Of a DNA stretch of 64,000 nucleotides, positions 31,754-44,223 are shown piece by piece; positions within the stretch are counted from its first letter, which is position 1; each line of letters starts with the position of its first letter. Both the position numbers and the translations under genes were made by a program. The DNA is taken from contig KV425620.1 of the NCBI GenBank assembly GCA_001632425.1, forward strand, positions 106,836 to 170,835. Reading direction: 5' to 3'. The stretch is from Neolentinus lepideus HHB14362 ss-1. Taxonomy: Eukaryota; Basidiomycota; Agaricomycetes; Gloeophyllales; Gloeophyllaceae. A model generated the notes under the pieces. The model did not search any database. It was given only the letters and a program-made list of their open reading frames with translations, and had not been told where the DNA came from.

Positions 31754-33483
31754 TCAGGCAATTTCAATCGGCAGCCCCATCGCACGCTTGCCAAGTGGGT
31801 TGACGATATCCTCTACACGTCCGTGACCTTTAAATCCCGCCTCTCCCTTCTCGCACGGGTAGTCCGGAGGCGGGATGCCCTGCAGGAATGCCTCCTTCTG
31901 CCGTTCAAGGTATTCCGAGTTCTGGGGCGTGCAAGGTACAGCGGGGATGTACATCACTGCCGAATCGCCCGTTCCAGTATGCTCTTGCTCCACAGAGTGA
32001 ATCACATCCTATGGGTTCAATAAGCCGGTCCGTCCAGAGGCAAGGGTGCTTTCGACGCTTACGCAGTGCCAGAAGACCATGTCGCCGGGATAGACCTTAG
32101 GGACGGAAATCATCGTCTCGTCGAGTCTCAGGTGAGGATGTAAGATCGGAAGAGGGCGAGGGCCCGTGAAGCCACCGTCAACGGCGTAAATCCCAGGGAA
32201 ATCGGGGGTGGAGATATCTGCATGGCGATACTATCAGTCTATTACCAGACCGGTATCCAGCGCGACCGTACCGAACTCCCAATTCTCAGGATCCCGAGGA
32301 TCGCCACTGACCGCACCTGCCTTTGGGCGGAAGAAGGGACGCAAAATGGTGTAAGCATTAGAAAGAAGAACATCCGGGAAAACTTTCAGTGTCCCTTCAG
32401 TGGGAGCTGTCTCACTGCAGAAGGTGTAAGTTCTATCCACTCGTGCCTAACCGCTAGTCTTACCTGAGAGCAAGCCACCCCTGGAAAGTCCGGAAAATAG
32501 AGGCCTGCACGTGCTGATGAGCATCCCACGAACAGCTGGTTGACCTGAATCTCGAACTCACTTGATTAGGTCGTCCATACATGGAGCTGCGAGCATTCAA
32601 ACGGCCCTCGAGGTCGTATGGATCGTGATTTTCCCAATCACCGCGAAGAATATCTGCAAAGCATTGTCGGAATGTTTTATCTTCCCAACGCTCGATCGAG
32701 CCACCTTAGCGAACCAAGTCAGCCTATTGTACCAAGCAAAACCTGGGGAAATATGCACATACCATCGACGTGGGGCGGATGACGTTGCCACTCAACGCCA
32801 GGATGACGTATGCGGAACCGGTCTGCATATGTGAGGGGCGTAGAGAGATCGACACCGTCAAGCTTGTCATGAGACTTCAGATGGTAGAAGTTGTTTAGCC
32901 AAGCAGTAGCTTCGAGGACGTTAGGATGAGCTCGCGCTTTCACTTGGGGGCCGGTCCAACTAGATATGATTGGTAAAAATCCGACATATACACTAAATGC
33001 ACCACTTACTAAAGCATGAAGAACTGCTTGTCCCCGTCGGGGAATCCTGATCATGGATTGGTGAGTCATGATATTGATGGATTGTAAAGGGGACTACCCG
33101 GGACATCGGGGTTGGTCGCGACATATTCCTCTAAAGCTTTCTTCCATCCCGTAGCTTCAGCGTCGTCCACGACGTTTCGGATCACAACGCATCCTCGTCG
33201 CTTGATGTTATTGAGAGTATCTTCTTCCAACAACTTCAAGTCTTTGAAATCTACTTGAGGGACGATCTAAAGGCCCCGAAGTTACTTGCGCGAATACTCA
33301 AAGACGACGGACTGAGGACCTCACATTTGTTCCTTCCTTCGCAATCTGTTGAGTTGACAATGCAAGGCTAAGTAGGAGACGAGCCCAAGCCTCTGTAGCA
33401 CGCTTCTGGAAGTCAGGATACGACTTCGCGATCTCATACTTGAGTTCGACGAAGCGAGGTGGCATAGGTTGGAAGGAATTCAT
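31754..33483 (-). CDS. DUF1479 family protein (putative Fe(II)/2-oxoglutarate-type oxygenase), copy 1
   Basis: Nine exons (33483-33325, 33266-33098, 33046-33010, 32959-32763, 32704-32562, 32504-32464, 32414-32272, 32217-32063, 32008-31754) splice to 432 residues. Conserved blocks: KRRGCVVIRNVVD, FPDGDKQFFMLYWTGPQVKA, ADRFRIRHPG, PPHVDGGSIERW (an HxD-type metal-binding pair), FRTFQGWLALS, GDMVFWHCDVIHSVEQEH (candidate distal His) and MYIPAVPCTP. DUF1479 proteins have a jelly-roll fold related to 2-oxoglutarate oxygenases; the substrate is not known. Its tandem neighbour at 33843-35652 is a close paralogue of identical length. Confidence 0.9.
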
Positions 33484-33520
33484 GTCGACTTGAGTTAACG
33501 ACCACAGTACTGACGACAGT

Positions 33521-33527
33521 CTTTATA
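33521..33527 (-). promoter_or_regulatory. TATA box of DUF1479 copy 1
   Basis: TATAAAG on the reverse strand, 44 nt before the ATG at 33483. The paralogue has TATAAAA at almost the same distance. Confidence 0.5.
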
Positions 33528-33842
33528 TTGGACAAAACACCGAAAGCCGGAAGACGGCACGACACCACGGATAAGATCAAGTTTCGTAAGGAATACTGAT
33601 TTAGATCACCTGAGAGATGTCTTAAGACAGGATGAGGTGAAGTCGCGGAGGACTTGAGCCGAGAAAATTCCGACAACCGTATCAACGGTGAAATTAGTTC
33701 GTACAGAGTTATGGAAGGTTAGATGTCATTGACATAGTTGATAATCTCGAATCTAGTTGCGGCTCGATAAGAGGTGAGGTACGACTCAAGCCATCCACTA
33801 GTGTTGCAAATTAGCGCATAGGACAGGAACAATGTGACATTT

Positions 33843-35652
33843 CTAAGCGACAGCCACGGGGAAGCCCATAGCCCGTCGTCCAATAGCACCAACGATGTCT
33901 TCGACCCGAGCTACGCCCCTGTAGTTGGTTTCGCCTTCCTCCCTGGGATAATCTGGCGGCGGAACGCCCTGCAAGAAGGATTCCTGCTGACGCTCAACGT
34001 AGGCGGTATTCCGCGGCGTGCATGGTACAGCCGGAATGTACATCACTATGCATTATTTCAGGACCAGACTGCGAATATTATGAAGATAACTCACCAATGG
34101 AGTCCTCCTGACCCGTGTGCTCTTGCTCAACGGAATGCACGACATCCTGCAATGGCGAGTTAGTCTACCATCAAACCTCTCTTAAAGTACAGACTTACGC
34201 AATGCCAGAAAACCATGTCACCGGGATATACCTTGGGCACGGACACCATGGTCTTTTCAAGCTTCATATGAGGATGCGAGATAGGGTTCGGCCGAGGGCC
34301 GACAAATCCTGAATCTCTGGCATAGATTCCAGGGAATTCAGGGGTTGAGATATCTAACAACGTCGTGTTGGTTTTGCGACTTTGCAGCCATTGTAGCATG
34401 TTAATTACCGAATTCCCAGTTCTCTGCATCCAACGGGTTACCATCTACCTCACCCGCCTTGGGCCGGAAGAATGGCCTAAGGATGGTGTACGCATTCGAC
34501 AAGATGACGTCAGGAAATACTTTCAAGGTACCTTCCGTCGGCGCAGTTTCGCTAGTAAGATAGTCTATTAGCGTGCATTATTTGAGGGCTGCGAAGAACG
34601 AGGCCAAACCTCAAAGCAAGCCAACCTTGGAAGGTCCTAAATATCGTAGACTGAAATTGCATTAGCAGGGGTACCACGAGTGACTCCTGTAGCATACGCA
34701 CCGCTCCTACCCGTCCGTACAAAGATGTCCGAGCGTTCATGCGACACTCCAACCAGTACGGATCGTGGTTCTCCCATTCACCACTGAGAATGTCGCCATA
34801 ACACTTTCGGAAATTCTTATCTTGCCAGCGTTCGATGGATCCTCCTGCAAGAGAGTAGCTGCAATTAGTCCTGCTTGTGGCTTGCTGCCAAGGCTGCAGC
34901 GAGTACCATCAACATGAGGCGGGTGATTATCCCATATCCCACCAGGATGACGGATCCTGAAGCGATCTGCATATGCCAGAGGCGTTGAAAGGTCTACTCC
35001 TGCAGCGTCCTCGGTTGACTTAACGTGATATAGGTTGTTCAACCATGTCGTCGCGTTCAGGACATTGGGGTGCGCACGAGCTTTCACTTGAGGCCCGGTC
35101 CAGCTATACATGACAGGAGGTAAATCAAGTTGAACCCTAGTCGGCGCTCGAAATAGCGTGGACGCACTACAGCTGGAAGAACTGCTTGTCTCCCTCCGGA
35201 AAGCCTGGAAAGGCAAGGTAAGGCGAAAGAAGGTAGACTGTATTGAACAGTATCAGACCTGGAACAGGATTGATCTTGACATATTCCCTCAGATCTCTCT
35301 GCCAAGCTGTAGCTTCCGCACGATCAACCACATTGTGGATGACGACGCATCCACGCCGTTTAACCAGATCGACGAAATCTTGATTAGCAGAGGCGAGGTC
35401 CTTGAAGTTGATCTGGGGCACAATCTGCAGGAAACAGAAATATTCACACCTCCATGTCCAGGGCAGCAATCTCATTCTACTTCTACTCACGTTAGTGCCT
35501 TCTCTTCCAATTTGCTCAGTGCTCTTGGCTAGCTCTTGGAGGAGCCTCTTCCATGCTGCGATCGTGCGTCCCTGGAAGTCAGGATACGATGCTGCGATCT
35601 CGCGCTTGATGTCCACGAAATGGGGCGGGTATGAAGGAATCGGAGCTGCCAT
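33843..35652 (-). CDS. DUF1479 family protein, copy 2
   Basis: Ten exons (35652-35491, 35424-35259, 35204-35168, 35103-34907, 34844-34702, 34650-34610, 34551-34409, 34353-34199, 34146-34095, 34045-33843) splice to 432 residues, the same length as copy 1. The blocks match: KRRGCVVIHNVVD, FPEGDKQFFQLYWTGPQVKA, PPHVDGGSIERW, FRTFQGWLALS, GDMVFWHCDVVHSVEQEH, MYIPAVPCTP. Eight introns are at the same places and phases as in copy 1; the ninth (34046-34094), inside the codon before MYIPAVP, is absent from copy 1. ATG at 35652 is preferred to 35676 because a TATA box at 35691-35697 would put the RNA start between them. The 359 bp separating it from copy 1 hold no gene. Confidence 0.9.
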
Positions 35653-35690
35653 AGCTGGAAACGTTCTAACCTTCAAGACCGCCTAGATAC

Positions 35691-35697
35691 TTTTATA
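35691..35697 (-). promoter_or_regulatory. TATA box of DUF1479 copy 2
   Basis: TATAAAA on the reverse strand, 45 nt before the ATG at 35652, matching the arrangement of copy 1. Confidence 0.5.
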
Positions 35698-36073
35698 CGC
35701 AACACCATGTCCCTTATCGGCACCGATTCAGTGCAGTGCAGAAGCAAGGTCAGCTGAGCATCCAATGAAAACAGGGGATATGCCAGTCGTTCGTTGTCCG
35801 CCGAGTATTTTCCGGTTAGGTGCCATCTAGGGGTATAGACATGTAAGTAGCATTCAAACTCGATCTGTCCCCCCTTGCAGAAACTGGGAAAATTCAAAAG
35901 AATGTAACGGGAAAGTAATGGCATTATGCCGCGAACAAGAATAGCAGAAGAGTGTTAGATTATTCCTAGTCTAAATTTAAGGGAGCGTGCAGGGTAAATC
36001 GTGCACTTCCAAATATACAAAAAGATACCATGGGCAGACGAAGCAAAATCGAAGGCAAACAGGCACTGATTCG

Positions 36074-38834
36074 TTATTCTTCGTATTCTTCTTCGGTAGC
36101 AATTTCCTCGCCGCCTTGTTCTCCGTATGACTCTTCAAACCCTTCTTCGTCTTCCGTTCCTGCCTCCTGATACTAGAAAATGAAACGATGTCAGCAACGG
36201 AACGCCGCATCCGTTACTCATGCTCACCTGCTGATACTCAGCACTACATCCCTAATATTAGCACAACTTTCCCCTGCTCAGTGAAGGGTACTCACATCAG
36301 ATCCTGTGCATTACTCTCTGCTTCGGAGAATTCCATGGCGTCCATTCCCTCTCCGGTATACCAATGGAGGAAGGCACCGCGTTTGTACATGGCGGCAAAC
36401 TAAGACGGCGGACATATGTTATCGACTTAGAATGAACTCAGAGAAACCGCTTAAGACCACTCGCCTGTGTGAGGCTGCGCTTGAAGATCTCCTGGATAGC
36501 CGTCGAGTTGGCTAGGCAGGTTGCAGCCTAGCACAGGACTTGGGTCAGGATCCATTGCGCCAACACTTAATCTAGCAATCTAGCAATGCATACCTGTGCT
36601 TGACCGACCGGCGGCACGGAACAGAGTGAGACAGACACGTTATCGGGAATCCACCTGTGCAATGTGTTCAAGTCGGTACGTTAATACGGTGCGGAGTACG
36701 ACTTACTCAACAAATTGCGTCGAATTCTTGGTTTGCAATTGGTGGATGCTGTACTATTAAACAAGATAGTCAGACCATATTTTTTCGGACCAACCACGGT
36801 ATACCCTACTTCAGCCTGCGCACGAATTAGAAACGCACGTATTACGTGAATAGGAAGAGACACACCTCGCGAGAGGAGATCTTGCCCCTGAAGATCGTAG
36901 CAGCTGTAAGGTACCGCCTTGTCGAAGAACACATCAATCCAAGAAACGACGACCACAAACAGGAACCATACCCAAATCTCGGGTCACAAGCAACCAATAA
37001 GTTGCGGCGATCAAATAGCCTGACCAAAGTAACTTCCTTCAGTCTAATATGCACAAGGCGTAGAGTGGATCAACACACTCCCGAGTCAAGTCATCCACAG
37101 AAATACGCTGGAACGCCTTAGCCTTCATATCGTTGAAGGGTGCGTAACTCGGCATCAGGAAATGCAACTGATGTATGAGAAACAGTGAACCAGGTTGTGA
37201 GACGACGAGACGACGTGGCTTACACGAGGGAAGGGCACCAAATTCAGGCCAAGCTTGCGCAGGTCGCTGTAACAAGGTCAGAAGTGGGAGGGGATCATAT
37301 CTCTTAACAGCATACCCGTTCAGCTGACCAGGGAAACGCAAACTGGTACTAACGCCGCACATGACCTGCGATACTAACTACGGCAATAATCAACGGTGAG
37401 GCGCGCTCTTATAGGCCAGAACTGCACTTACAACGTTCAGGTCATCGAACGACGGCTGCTTGATCTTCAGAGTTCGTGAGGTGATGTCATACCTTACGAG
37501 CGGTCAGAATAGGGAACTCGAGGTTGTACACCATACTCAACAGGGCCTCATTATCGAGGCAAATTGTCATGTCACTGTTCTCCACAAGTTGGTGGATCGA
37601 TAGCAGCGCATTGTAAGGCTAGAAAGGGAACATTTGAGATCGCCGGTGGAGTTGGTAACTCTATCACGCACTTCGACCACAGTCTCGGATACCTAACATG
37701 CAAGAATCAGTTAAGATGTTCAAGCAAAATGCGTCACTGCCACGCACCTTAGGCGCTGGGAGGATAGAGAACGTGGCTAACATTCTGTCTGGGTATTCCT
37801 ATAGCGTAAATGTCAGTTGCGCCATGGCAAGTAGGTTCGTAGCAGACTTCTCGGAGCTTAGAGAGAAGCAACGTGCCCAGACCAGCACCCGTTCCACCAC
37901 CGAGCGAATGAATCAGCTGGAATCCTTGCAGAGCATCGCAACTAGAAACGGACTCGAGCTTATACCATGAGACTATGCAAAGAAATACGTACGCCTCCCC
38001 CTGCTTCCGGACGACGTCCTATGAAATATGAAAATAATCAGGGTAGACATGACTATTGCTCAGCAAAACACACCATGATGGAGTCAACCAACTCGGCACC
38101 TGGTACAGTCTCAATCTTGGATTTCGCGCGAAATCAAAATGGACTACTGACCCTCCGTATAGTCTAACAGGATGCAAAAAAATCAAGATGTGGCTCTATG
38201 ACCAGTGAGACTACTTACATCCTTTCGCCCAGTTATTTCCTGCACCAACCTCCGCATGCAAGAATGTGTCAGGCCGGAACAGACTACCCAAGGGGCCACT
38301 CCGGATCTACAATCTACGATCAGCTTTCACAACATCGCATTAATAATCAATAGCATTACCCTGTTACAAACACCAGCCTCCAAATCAATCTGCACACTCC
38401 TAGGCACATATTTGATCGCACTGCCGGGCAAGTCAACTTCGCTGAAATAGACATTCGCCTATCGCAGTGTTTTTGGTCACCTCGCGGATCCAACGGCGGT
38501 AGTCACCATTACGCACCCGCGTCAACTGTTGTGGGTCGTTGCCCTTGTAATTCTGTTCCGAGCATGTCAGTTAGCTTGCCATTTTGGGCTCGCAAAGTAG
38601 TGATCACTAACCCCTGCTTCATCAAGGCCATGCTCTGCCAGAACTGTCTTCCAAAAGCTTTCGCCCACTTGATTTCCAGCCTGCGCGCGAAGGTGATCAG
38701 ATCCACGGTTCGTGTATCAGCTCAGCTTGAAATGATCCGACCTGTCCAGCCTAAGAACGCGAGGTATGATCAGCAAGTAGTTCGGCCAAATAAAACTGGA
38801 CATCTACCTGGATATTGATGATTTCGCGAGGCAT
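36074..38834 (-). CDS. Divergent beta-tubulin
   Basis: The model has 26 exons and splices to 457 residues. Exon starts (5' ends, reverse strand): 38834, 38750, 38680, 38552, 38458, 38306, 38163, 38099, 38018, 37941, 37798, 37692, 37618, 37492, 37365, 37266, 37167, 37019, 36917, 36815, 36748, 36654, 36527, 36399, 36243, 36172. Tubulin landmarks: [31 protein letters not shown], the nucleotide signature [107 protein letters not shown]. The acidic tail is long. It polymerises with alpha-tubulin in principle; the sequence divergence suggests a specialised paralogue rather than the main one. Exons of 9, 12, 11 and 16 nt and a GC-AG intron (36400-36464) are unusual. Confidence 0.9.
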
Positions 38835-39175
38835 ACTGTTGATACGATAGACAGCTGAGACGGTAGGCGACAGAGGAACCCGACCTAACTCGGAAGAAAG
38901 GTCAAGAAAAACGCCCCCTGCATGCAGTCATAGTCATAACACTTCGGATCCGCCCGGCATTGGGCCGACATACTTATAATTATATGCTAATATTGCCACT
39001 GCAATCTTTCGAGACTCGCCAGGCAAGCTAGTACGCATCCCTGAGCTCTCCACATTATCTTGCATTTGATATTATTACAAAATTAAGGTCAGTAAGTCTC
39101 TTCTATATACAATTCGCGGGCCGCCACCAAGAGTACACTAGCGACGCTATACAGTGTACGCAAGCTGGCGGAAAA
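38835..39175. other. Intergenic, nothing seen
   Basis: 341 bp between the tubulin start and the stop of the kinase gene, both on the reverse strand. Confidence 0.3.
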
Positions 39176-40425
39176 TCATGATTGTCGGAGCCTGTTCCGA
39201 ATTTTTTCAATCTCGGGTCTTCGCATTGGCTCCCACTCCCAGCAGTCCCTCAGAAGGGTGTGTATCATCGAATTCGGATCCTTGAAGGAGTAGTCATCGT
39301 CAGCTGGCCTTTGCTTTTGGATCAAACATCGCAGGACAGCCCAGTCATGCACGCAACGATAGTACGGTAAGTGCCCTGTTACGATCTATGCTTGAACGGT
39401 TGACAATAAACATGATTTTTCTGAACATGGCCAGTGCGGGCTCACCTCGTACACAGTACAACCCAATGACCATATATCGGACGCTCGCGTCGGCCGCGGA
39501 GACCCTGATTCGTCGTTTGTATCAAGCGTAATGAGCTCTGGGGCACCCCAACGAAATGAGCCACCGAATGCAATGTTGGCAGTAGTGTACCCGCTCGGTT
39601 GATAACACTCCTCAATTATACGGGACAGACCGAAGTCGGTGAGAATGGCACGGCCGTCATCGTCTACCAAAACATTACTCTACCATGGTGCATTAGAAGC
39701 GTTTCGAGCGATGTGAAGATAAACGCACAGATTTTAGATCGCCGTGGACGATAGGTTTATGCAATGTGTGGAGGTAATGAAGACCCTCAGCCACATCCTT
39801 GATCTGCGATGAAGAGAGGATTAATAATGGCATAATATCAGGCACTAGAGGGAGGCTCACAATCTCGGTGCGATCAACTTCAGGATGTTTCGACAAGTAA
39901 TCACTCGCATTTCCGTTGGTATACCAGCGTATGACCATGCCAGGACGATCACCCATGTGGTAAGTCACACCATACAGCTCAGCGATGTTCGGATGATGCA
40001 GATCATGCATCAGGTAGACCTCTCGGTTCAACCGCTGGAAATCAAATCATTGCAATAGCTGGCTCAAACAGATGAGTAGTACGCACCTTTTTGGCGCGCT
40101 TATTATTAAACCCTCCGCCCTCCGTGACTCGGAGAACCTTAATCGCGACCTGAAATGGAATTAACAGTCAGCATAGCCTGGGTCAATTCCTCTGATTATT
40201 CGTCCGACAAACATTGAGTCTACCATTGGGCTTCTCGCGTTCCCATTCACCCAGGAATATGTCGGAAAAGCCACCGCATGCAACCGGCCAGTCTCCTAAA
40301 GTCTTGACTTGATGGGTTAATACCAAGAGCTCGATGTCTCCAGAATTTTGGATGGGAATGGACTCCTTCCTAGTGGGAAAGGTCTGGGCTCTCCGTGACG
40401 ATCCCGGACGCGAGGCACCGTCCAT
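39176..40425 (-). CDS. TKL-type protein kinase (N-terminus uncertain)
   Basis: Exons 40425-40213, 40149-40087, 40034-39861, 39803-39729, 39679-39446 and 39385-39176 join with GT-AG introns to 322 residues from the ATG at 40425. All kinase motifs are present: Gly loop CGGFSDIFLG, VAIKVLR, catalytic loop HGDLKSSNVLV, DFGLSRI, WGAPELIT, ASDIWSLGCTVYE, and the C-lobe Arg in RRPEIEKIRNRLRQS. The N-lobe reading HPNIAELYGVTYHMGDRPG and the HGDLKSSN loop place it in the TKL-like group that is expanded in Agaricomycetes. Upstream reverse frames to about 40865 (including an ATG at 40663) are open and Ser/Lys-rich, and a 5' exon may splice at the acceptor near 40444, so the true start may lie further out. 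Confidence 0.85.
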
Positions 40426-42231
40426 CGACTGGGTCCGTTGCAACTACGTATTCGGCATGCGTTATTACGAGCCAAAAGAGTGACGATAGCCGCACCATCA
40501 CATTCTCTCCATCCTCTGCCAGGCTGCTGTGAGGTTCCTCACACAAAATCTCATTCGACGTTGACTTTGCGCCGTGGCGAGACAAGTTCCCGTGTAAAAT
40601 TGTCTTCTCACTGTCTGCAGTCTTCTCGCCGTTTGCAGCAGAATAAGATTTCGACTTCCGCATTTCTACGGCCAATAGTGGAGGACTAAAGCCTGGTCGT
40701 AGTACTGGATGACAGGACACGCTGGAGCCTTGCGCCAAACCTTCTTTCGATGAATAAACGTACACGTAAATCTCGTGGAGCTCTCCGCACCTAGATCCTC
40801 TTGTTCTGCCCCTAAAGGATGTCGCCTCCCCGGTGACATTTTAGGGTCCATTCGATAACTCTTGGGATGGGAAGTCATTGTGATGTTCGCACATAGTAAT
40901 TTAGAAGAGGGTTTCACAAACTTGTCCACCCTTGGTCGAGAGGTTCTCAAAACTTGTCCCTCGTGATGATTCTGGGAAGTTGGTGCTAGTTCATAGACAA
41001 TCCCGATATCTAAGATCATCTATTCATGAGCTCCAGAGCGTTATCTCGGTAGGAGTACTATGACGCACCAGGAGATCCAGAATCACTCCCGGCGTAAACC
41101 CAAACGATGTTGTTGCCTGAGACTGTTGAGCCGTCGTTATTTTCTGACAGGCAGATGAAAACAGGGATGTAAAGCTGACCGCACATAGCGGTGCCACTGC
41201 TGTGAAGCAGTGCAGGTTATAAATGTCTAGCCACAGGCGCCTGTCGCAGCGTGGAAGCAGTCCAGGCCTTCATTCGTCTTCTTTCCAAGTAATCGGAGTA
41301 CCTAAGATGCCACCATGCCGGTGCCACTACTAAGAGTGTACGAGGGAAGTCTGAATGCTCCGAGTCGAGCGCCTTTGAATGGAGGGTCATCCTGCTTGGA
41401 TCCTTCTCAATCCATGATAAAATCTGGTTTCAGATAGGAACAACACACCGGTGGATCTAGGTGCGAGTGTTAGGCCGAGGCCTTCATGGTCCACTCAGCT
41501 GCTATAAGACGCGGTCGCTTTTATACTATCATTGGAACTTCGGCAAAGCCTCCAATGGCGAAGCCCGACGTACTCCGCTCGCCCAGCAAGCGGAGTTTAA
41601 ATCTTGCGGCCCTATACCCCGGGAGCTGTAACTCGACATCCTTAAAGGTCCTCAGGCCTCAGGCACTTTTATGCTTATCGGGTGGGTTGTTTAGACAGAA
41701 GAATAGTACATACATCTATCTAAGACCTCAATCTAAGGTCCATGCTTATTATTACCAGAGGGATCTCTTGTTTACATGCTCCGATCACCATCGAGGCATA
41801 GGTATCTCAATGCTTACCAGACAAGTCCTCCTTTTAATCCTACTTCATGAACAGGTTATCCTAGTCTATATCTATGTATCTCTCCAAATTTTTTCGTTCA
41901 GTACGGACGGTGTATTGACATAATTTGCAACTCCCCTTCAATATTAAGGATAGTACACTAGTGGCCGCCGCTTCAGGATACAATCCTAATGCGCATTGCA
42001 GTCTGTAACAGATACACGCCGTTCGTCTTATGACCTCTTGTCGCTTGTTTCACTATCACTTGACTAGGGAGAACCGGCAACATATATAGTCTGCTGACTA
42101 CACTGAAGCTATTGACTAGAGCTGAGGGCAGCCTCATGTAATGTACATCGTCCGAGAAGATACACGATACCACTCGTGACACAAGATACTCTTGCCCCAT
42201 CGACCAGCTTGAAGTCCAAAACAAGACCGAA
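40426..42231. other. Possible 5' exons of the kinase, then nothing seen
   Basis: 40426-40870 may hold upstream exons of the kinase gene. From there to 42231 no gene is supported; the forward frame 41486-41923 has no motif and an unlikely composition. Confidence 0.3.
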
Positions 42232-44223
42232 TCACGGCCACGCCTCCATACAAGTCTTGTCCGGCCGCTTACTATTGCGCCCCCTACACTCCATCTTCCC
42301 GCAATCCTGACACGGGTTATTGCAAAACGCCCTCCCACCTTTCCCCTTACACTCGTTCGAACCACACTTGCAGCAGTGCCGGATGCGCTTGTGAACTTGC
42401 TCCATGCCCGCTCCCGGATCAAGCGCCATATCATCGTACGGCCGCCTGCTCTCGCCATTAGTAGGCTGAGGAGAGGCGGAAGTCAAGGCTTGAGTGGGTT
42501 GATGAAAATATGGAAAGGCGGCGTACGGACTTGGATACGGCATGTATTGCTCCGGTGCTTGTCCGAATGACGGGTATTGCTGCTGCTGCTGCTGTTGCTG
42601 AGGACCAGCCATGTTCTGAGGATGAGGAGATGCGTTTGCGGGAACTGGGCTTGACTGGGGAGGAACAGACGCGCTCTGCATCTGCTGGGCATTGTCCGAA
42701 GCCGCGTGGTCGTCGTGCCAGCCATTATGATACCCTTCTATGTTGTTGTTCTGTCAGAATTCCACGAAATTAGCCCAGATCATGGTCAGAGAGTATGGAA
42801 TGTATTCACGGCTTCATGGGTTTCACCCTGAGCTTCGGCAGCCGACTCAGGCTGATGATGCTCGACGTTCTCTTCCTGGTGTTGGATATCTCTCGCGATC
42901 TCTTGTTCATCGGTCTCCTCCTCTTCCTCCTTATCCTGACCGAAAGCACTGTCGGGCACGCCAGTCAAGATACCTTTGATGATGCTGAGTATCTCATCCT
43001 TCCTCATACCAACGTTCAGGCATCCCCGAACCATGTTCCAGAGTGCCTTAGAAACACCCAATGCTTGCCAATTCCAGATTGACGGTCCACTTCCAAGATC
43101 TGATTGCGCATGCCACAGTTGCGCAGGGAATTCATCAATAAGGAAATGAGGCAGAGCGCGCAGAACGGAAAAGTCCGTGCTTGCGAACTTCCGCCCTTCA
43201 GCAGAGGTGGCAGCGACGCAGGTCGCGCTCTTACAGACATACTCGCACCCAATAATGAAAAAGGGCTGCCCGAGATCATGCACTTTGAGAGGGCCCGACT
43301 TGATACGCCCATTATTTTCAAGCGGAGAAGAGCAGTGCGGGCATGCTATGCCGTTGAACACCAGCGGCTGCGGGTCCCAGTAGAGGAAACGATGTTCAAA
43401 TAACGGTCGAGAGTTTAGGGCAGGAGCGGTCAGAACAAAGTATGCAGGCGATGACGGCAGCCAGAAGGTCCTCATGATGGAGTAGAAAGATGGAATAGTG
43501 GTCGAACCTTTGACGTTCTGCTGGAGAGATCCGAGGTGTATCTTGAAGGCTTCCTCGGCGCTGACCCCTAGACGTGAAGTGGGGGTTGGTGACGCAAGCG
43601 CGCCTATCAACGAATGCAGCAGCATATCAGGTTTCTTGCGAACGAGTTCCAGCCAATTATCCTGGTCGAGGCTAGGGTCGATGTTGGAGGAGCGTCGAGG
43701 ACGCTTGCGACTGACACCTGAAGCAGAACCTCCGTCAGGTAGCGGAGGTAGCTGCCAAGCAGCGCCGATGGCATTGTAGAAGCCCTATCAGATACTTCCG
43801 TTAGGATAGCTCTTGACAGACTAAGGAGCGAGTGCTTACACCAGGGGGCGCTGAAGCCGAAGCACCGTTTGTAGCAAATTCACCAGGCGGACGTTTCCGA
43901 GGCCGCCCAGGAGGCCGCCTAGTGCCAGGAACAGATCCTGCAGGCAGTCCGTCCTTCCTTGGGCGTCCAACGGGTCGTTTCTCTTTCGGAGGCGCATTCG
44001 GATCCACTGGCTTCTTGCCGCTGCCTTTAGGTCGGCCAGGGCGGCGTTTGATTGGCGTACCGTCAGAGTTCACGTCGCTGGGACCCATGGAAATGCTAGG
44101 ATCATCAAGACTCGGGTGAATAGCTGGTACACCTGAAGCCATTATCGCATTGGGATTCGGTGGCACCCCCGACATATAGCTCGATTGGGTGGCGAGGGTG
44201 CTTGATAAGGACATTTCGGCCAT
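42232..44223 (-). CDS. AT-hook protein with DUF6729-like domain and Cys-rich tail
   Basis: Three exons (44223-43840, 43784-42810, 42750-42232) with GT-AG introns of 55 and 59 bp give 625 residues. Residues about 55-120 hold three AT-hooks (RRPGRPKGS, RPVGRPRK, RPPGRPRKRP), which bind the minor groove of AT-rich DNA. The middle (SFYSIMRTFWLPSSPAYF, then FLYWDPQPLVFNGIACPHC with further CxxC-like Cys) resembles the DUF6729 domain of basidiomycete proteins. A Gln-rich linker with eight Gln precedes a Cys-rich C-terminus (CCKCGSNECKGKGG, CNNPCQDCGKMECRG), a likely zinc-binding module. Probably nuclear and DNA-bound; the exact role is unknown. DUF6729 is named from memory. Confidence 0.8.

Noticed and set aside
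41486..41923. 145-codon forward frame
   Set aside because: No motif, unlikely composition, and no splice-consistent neighbours.
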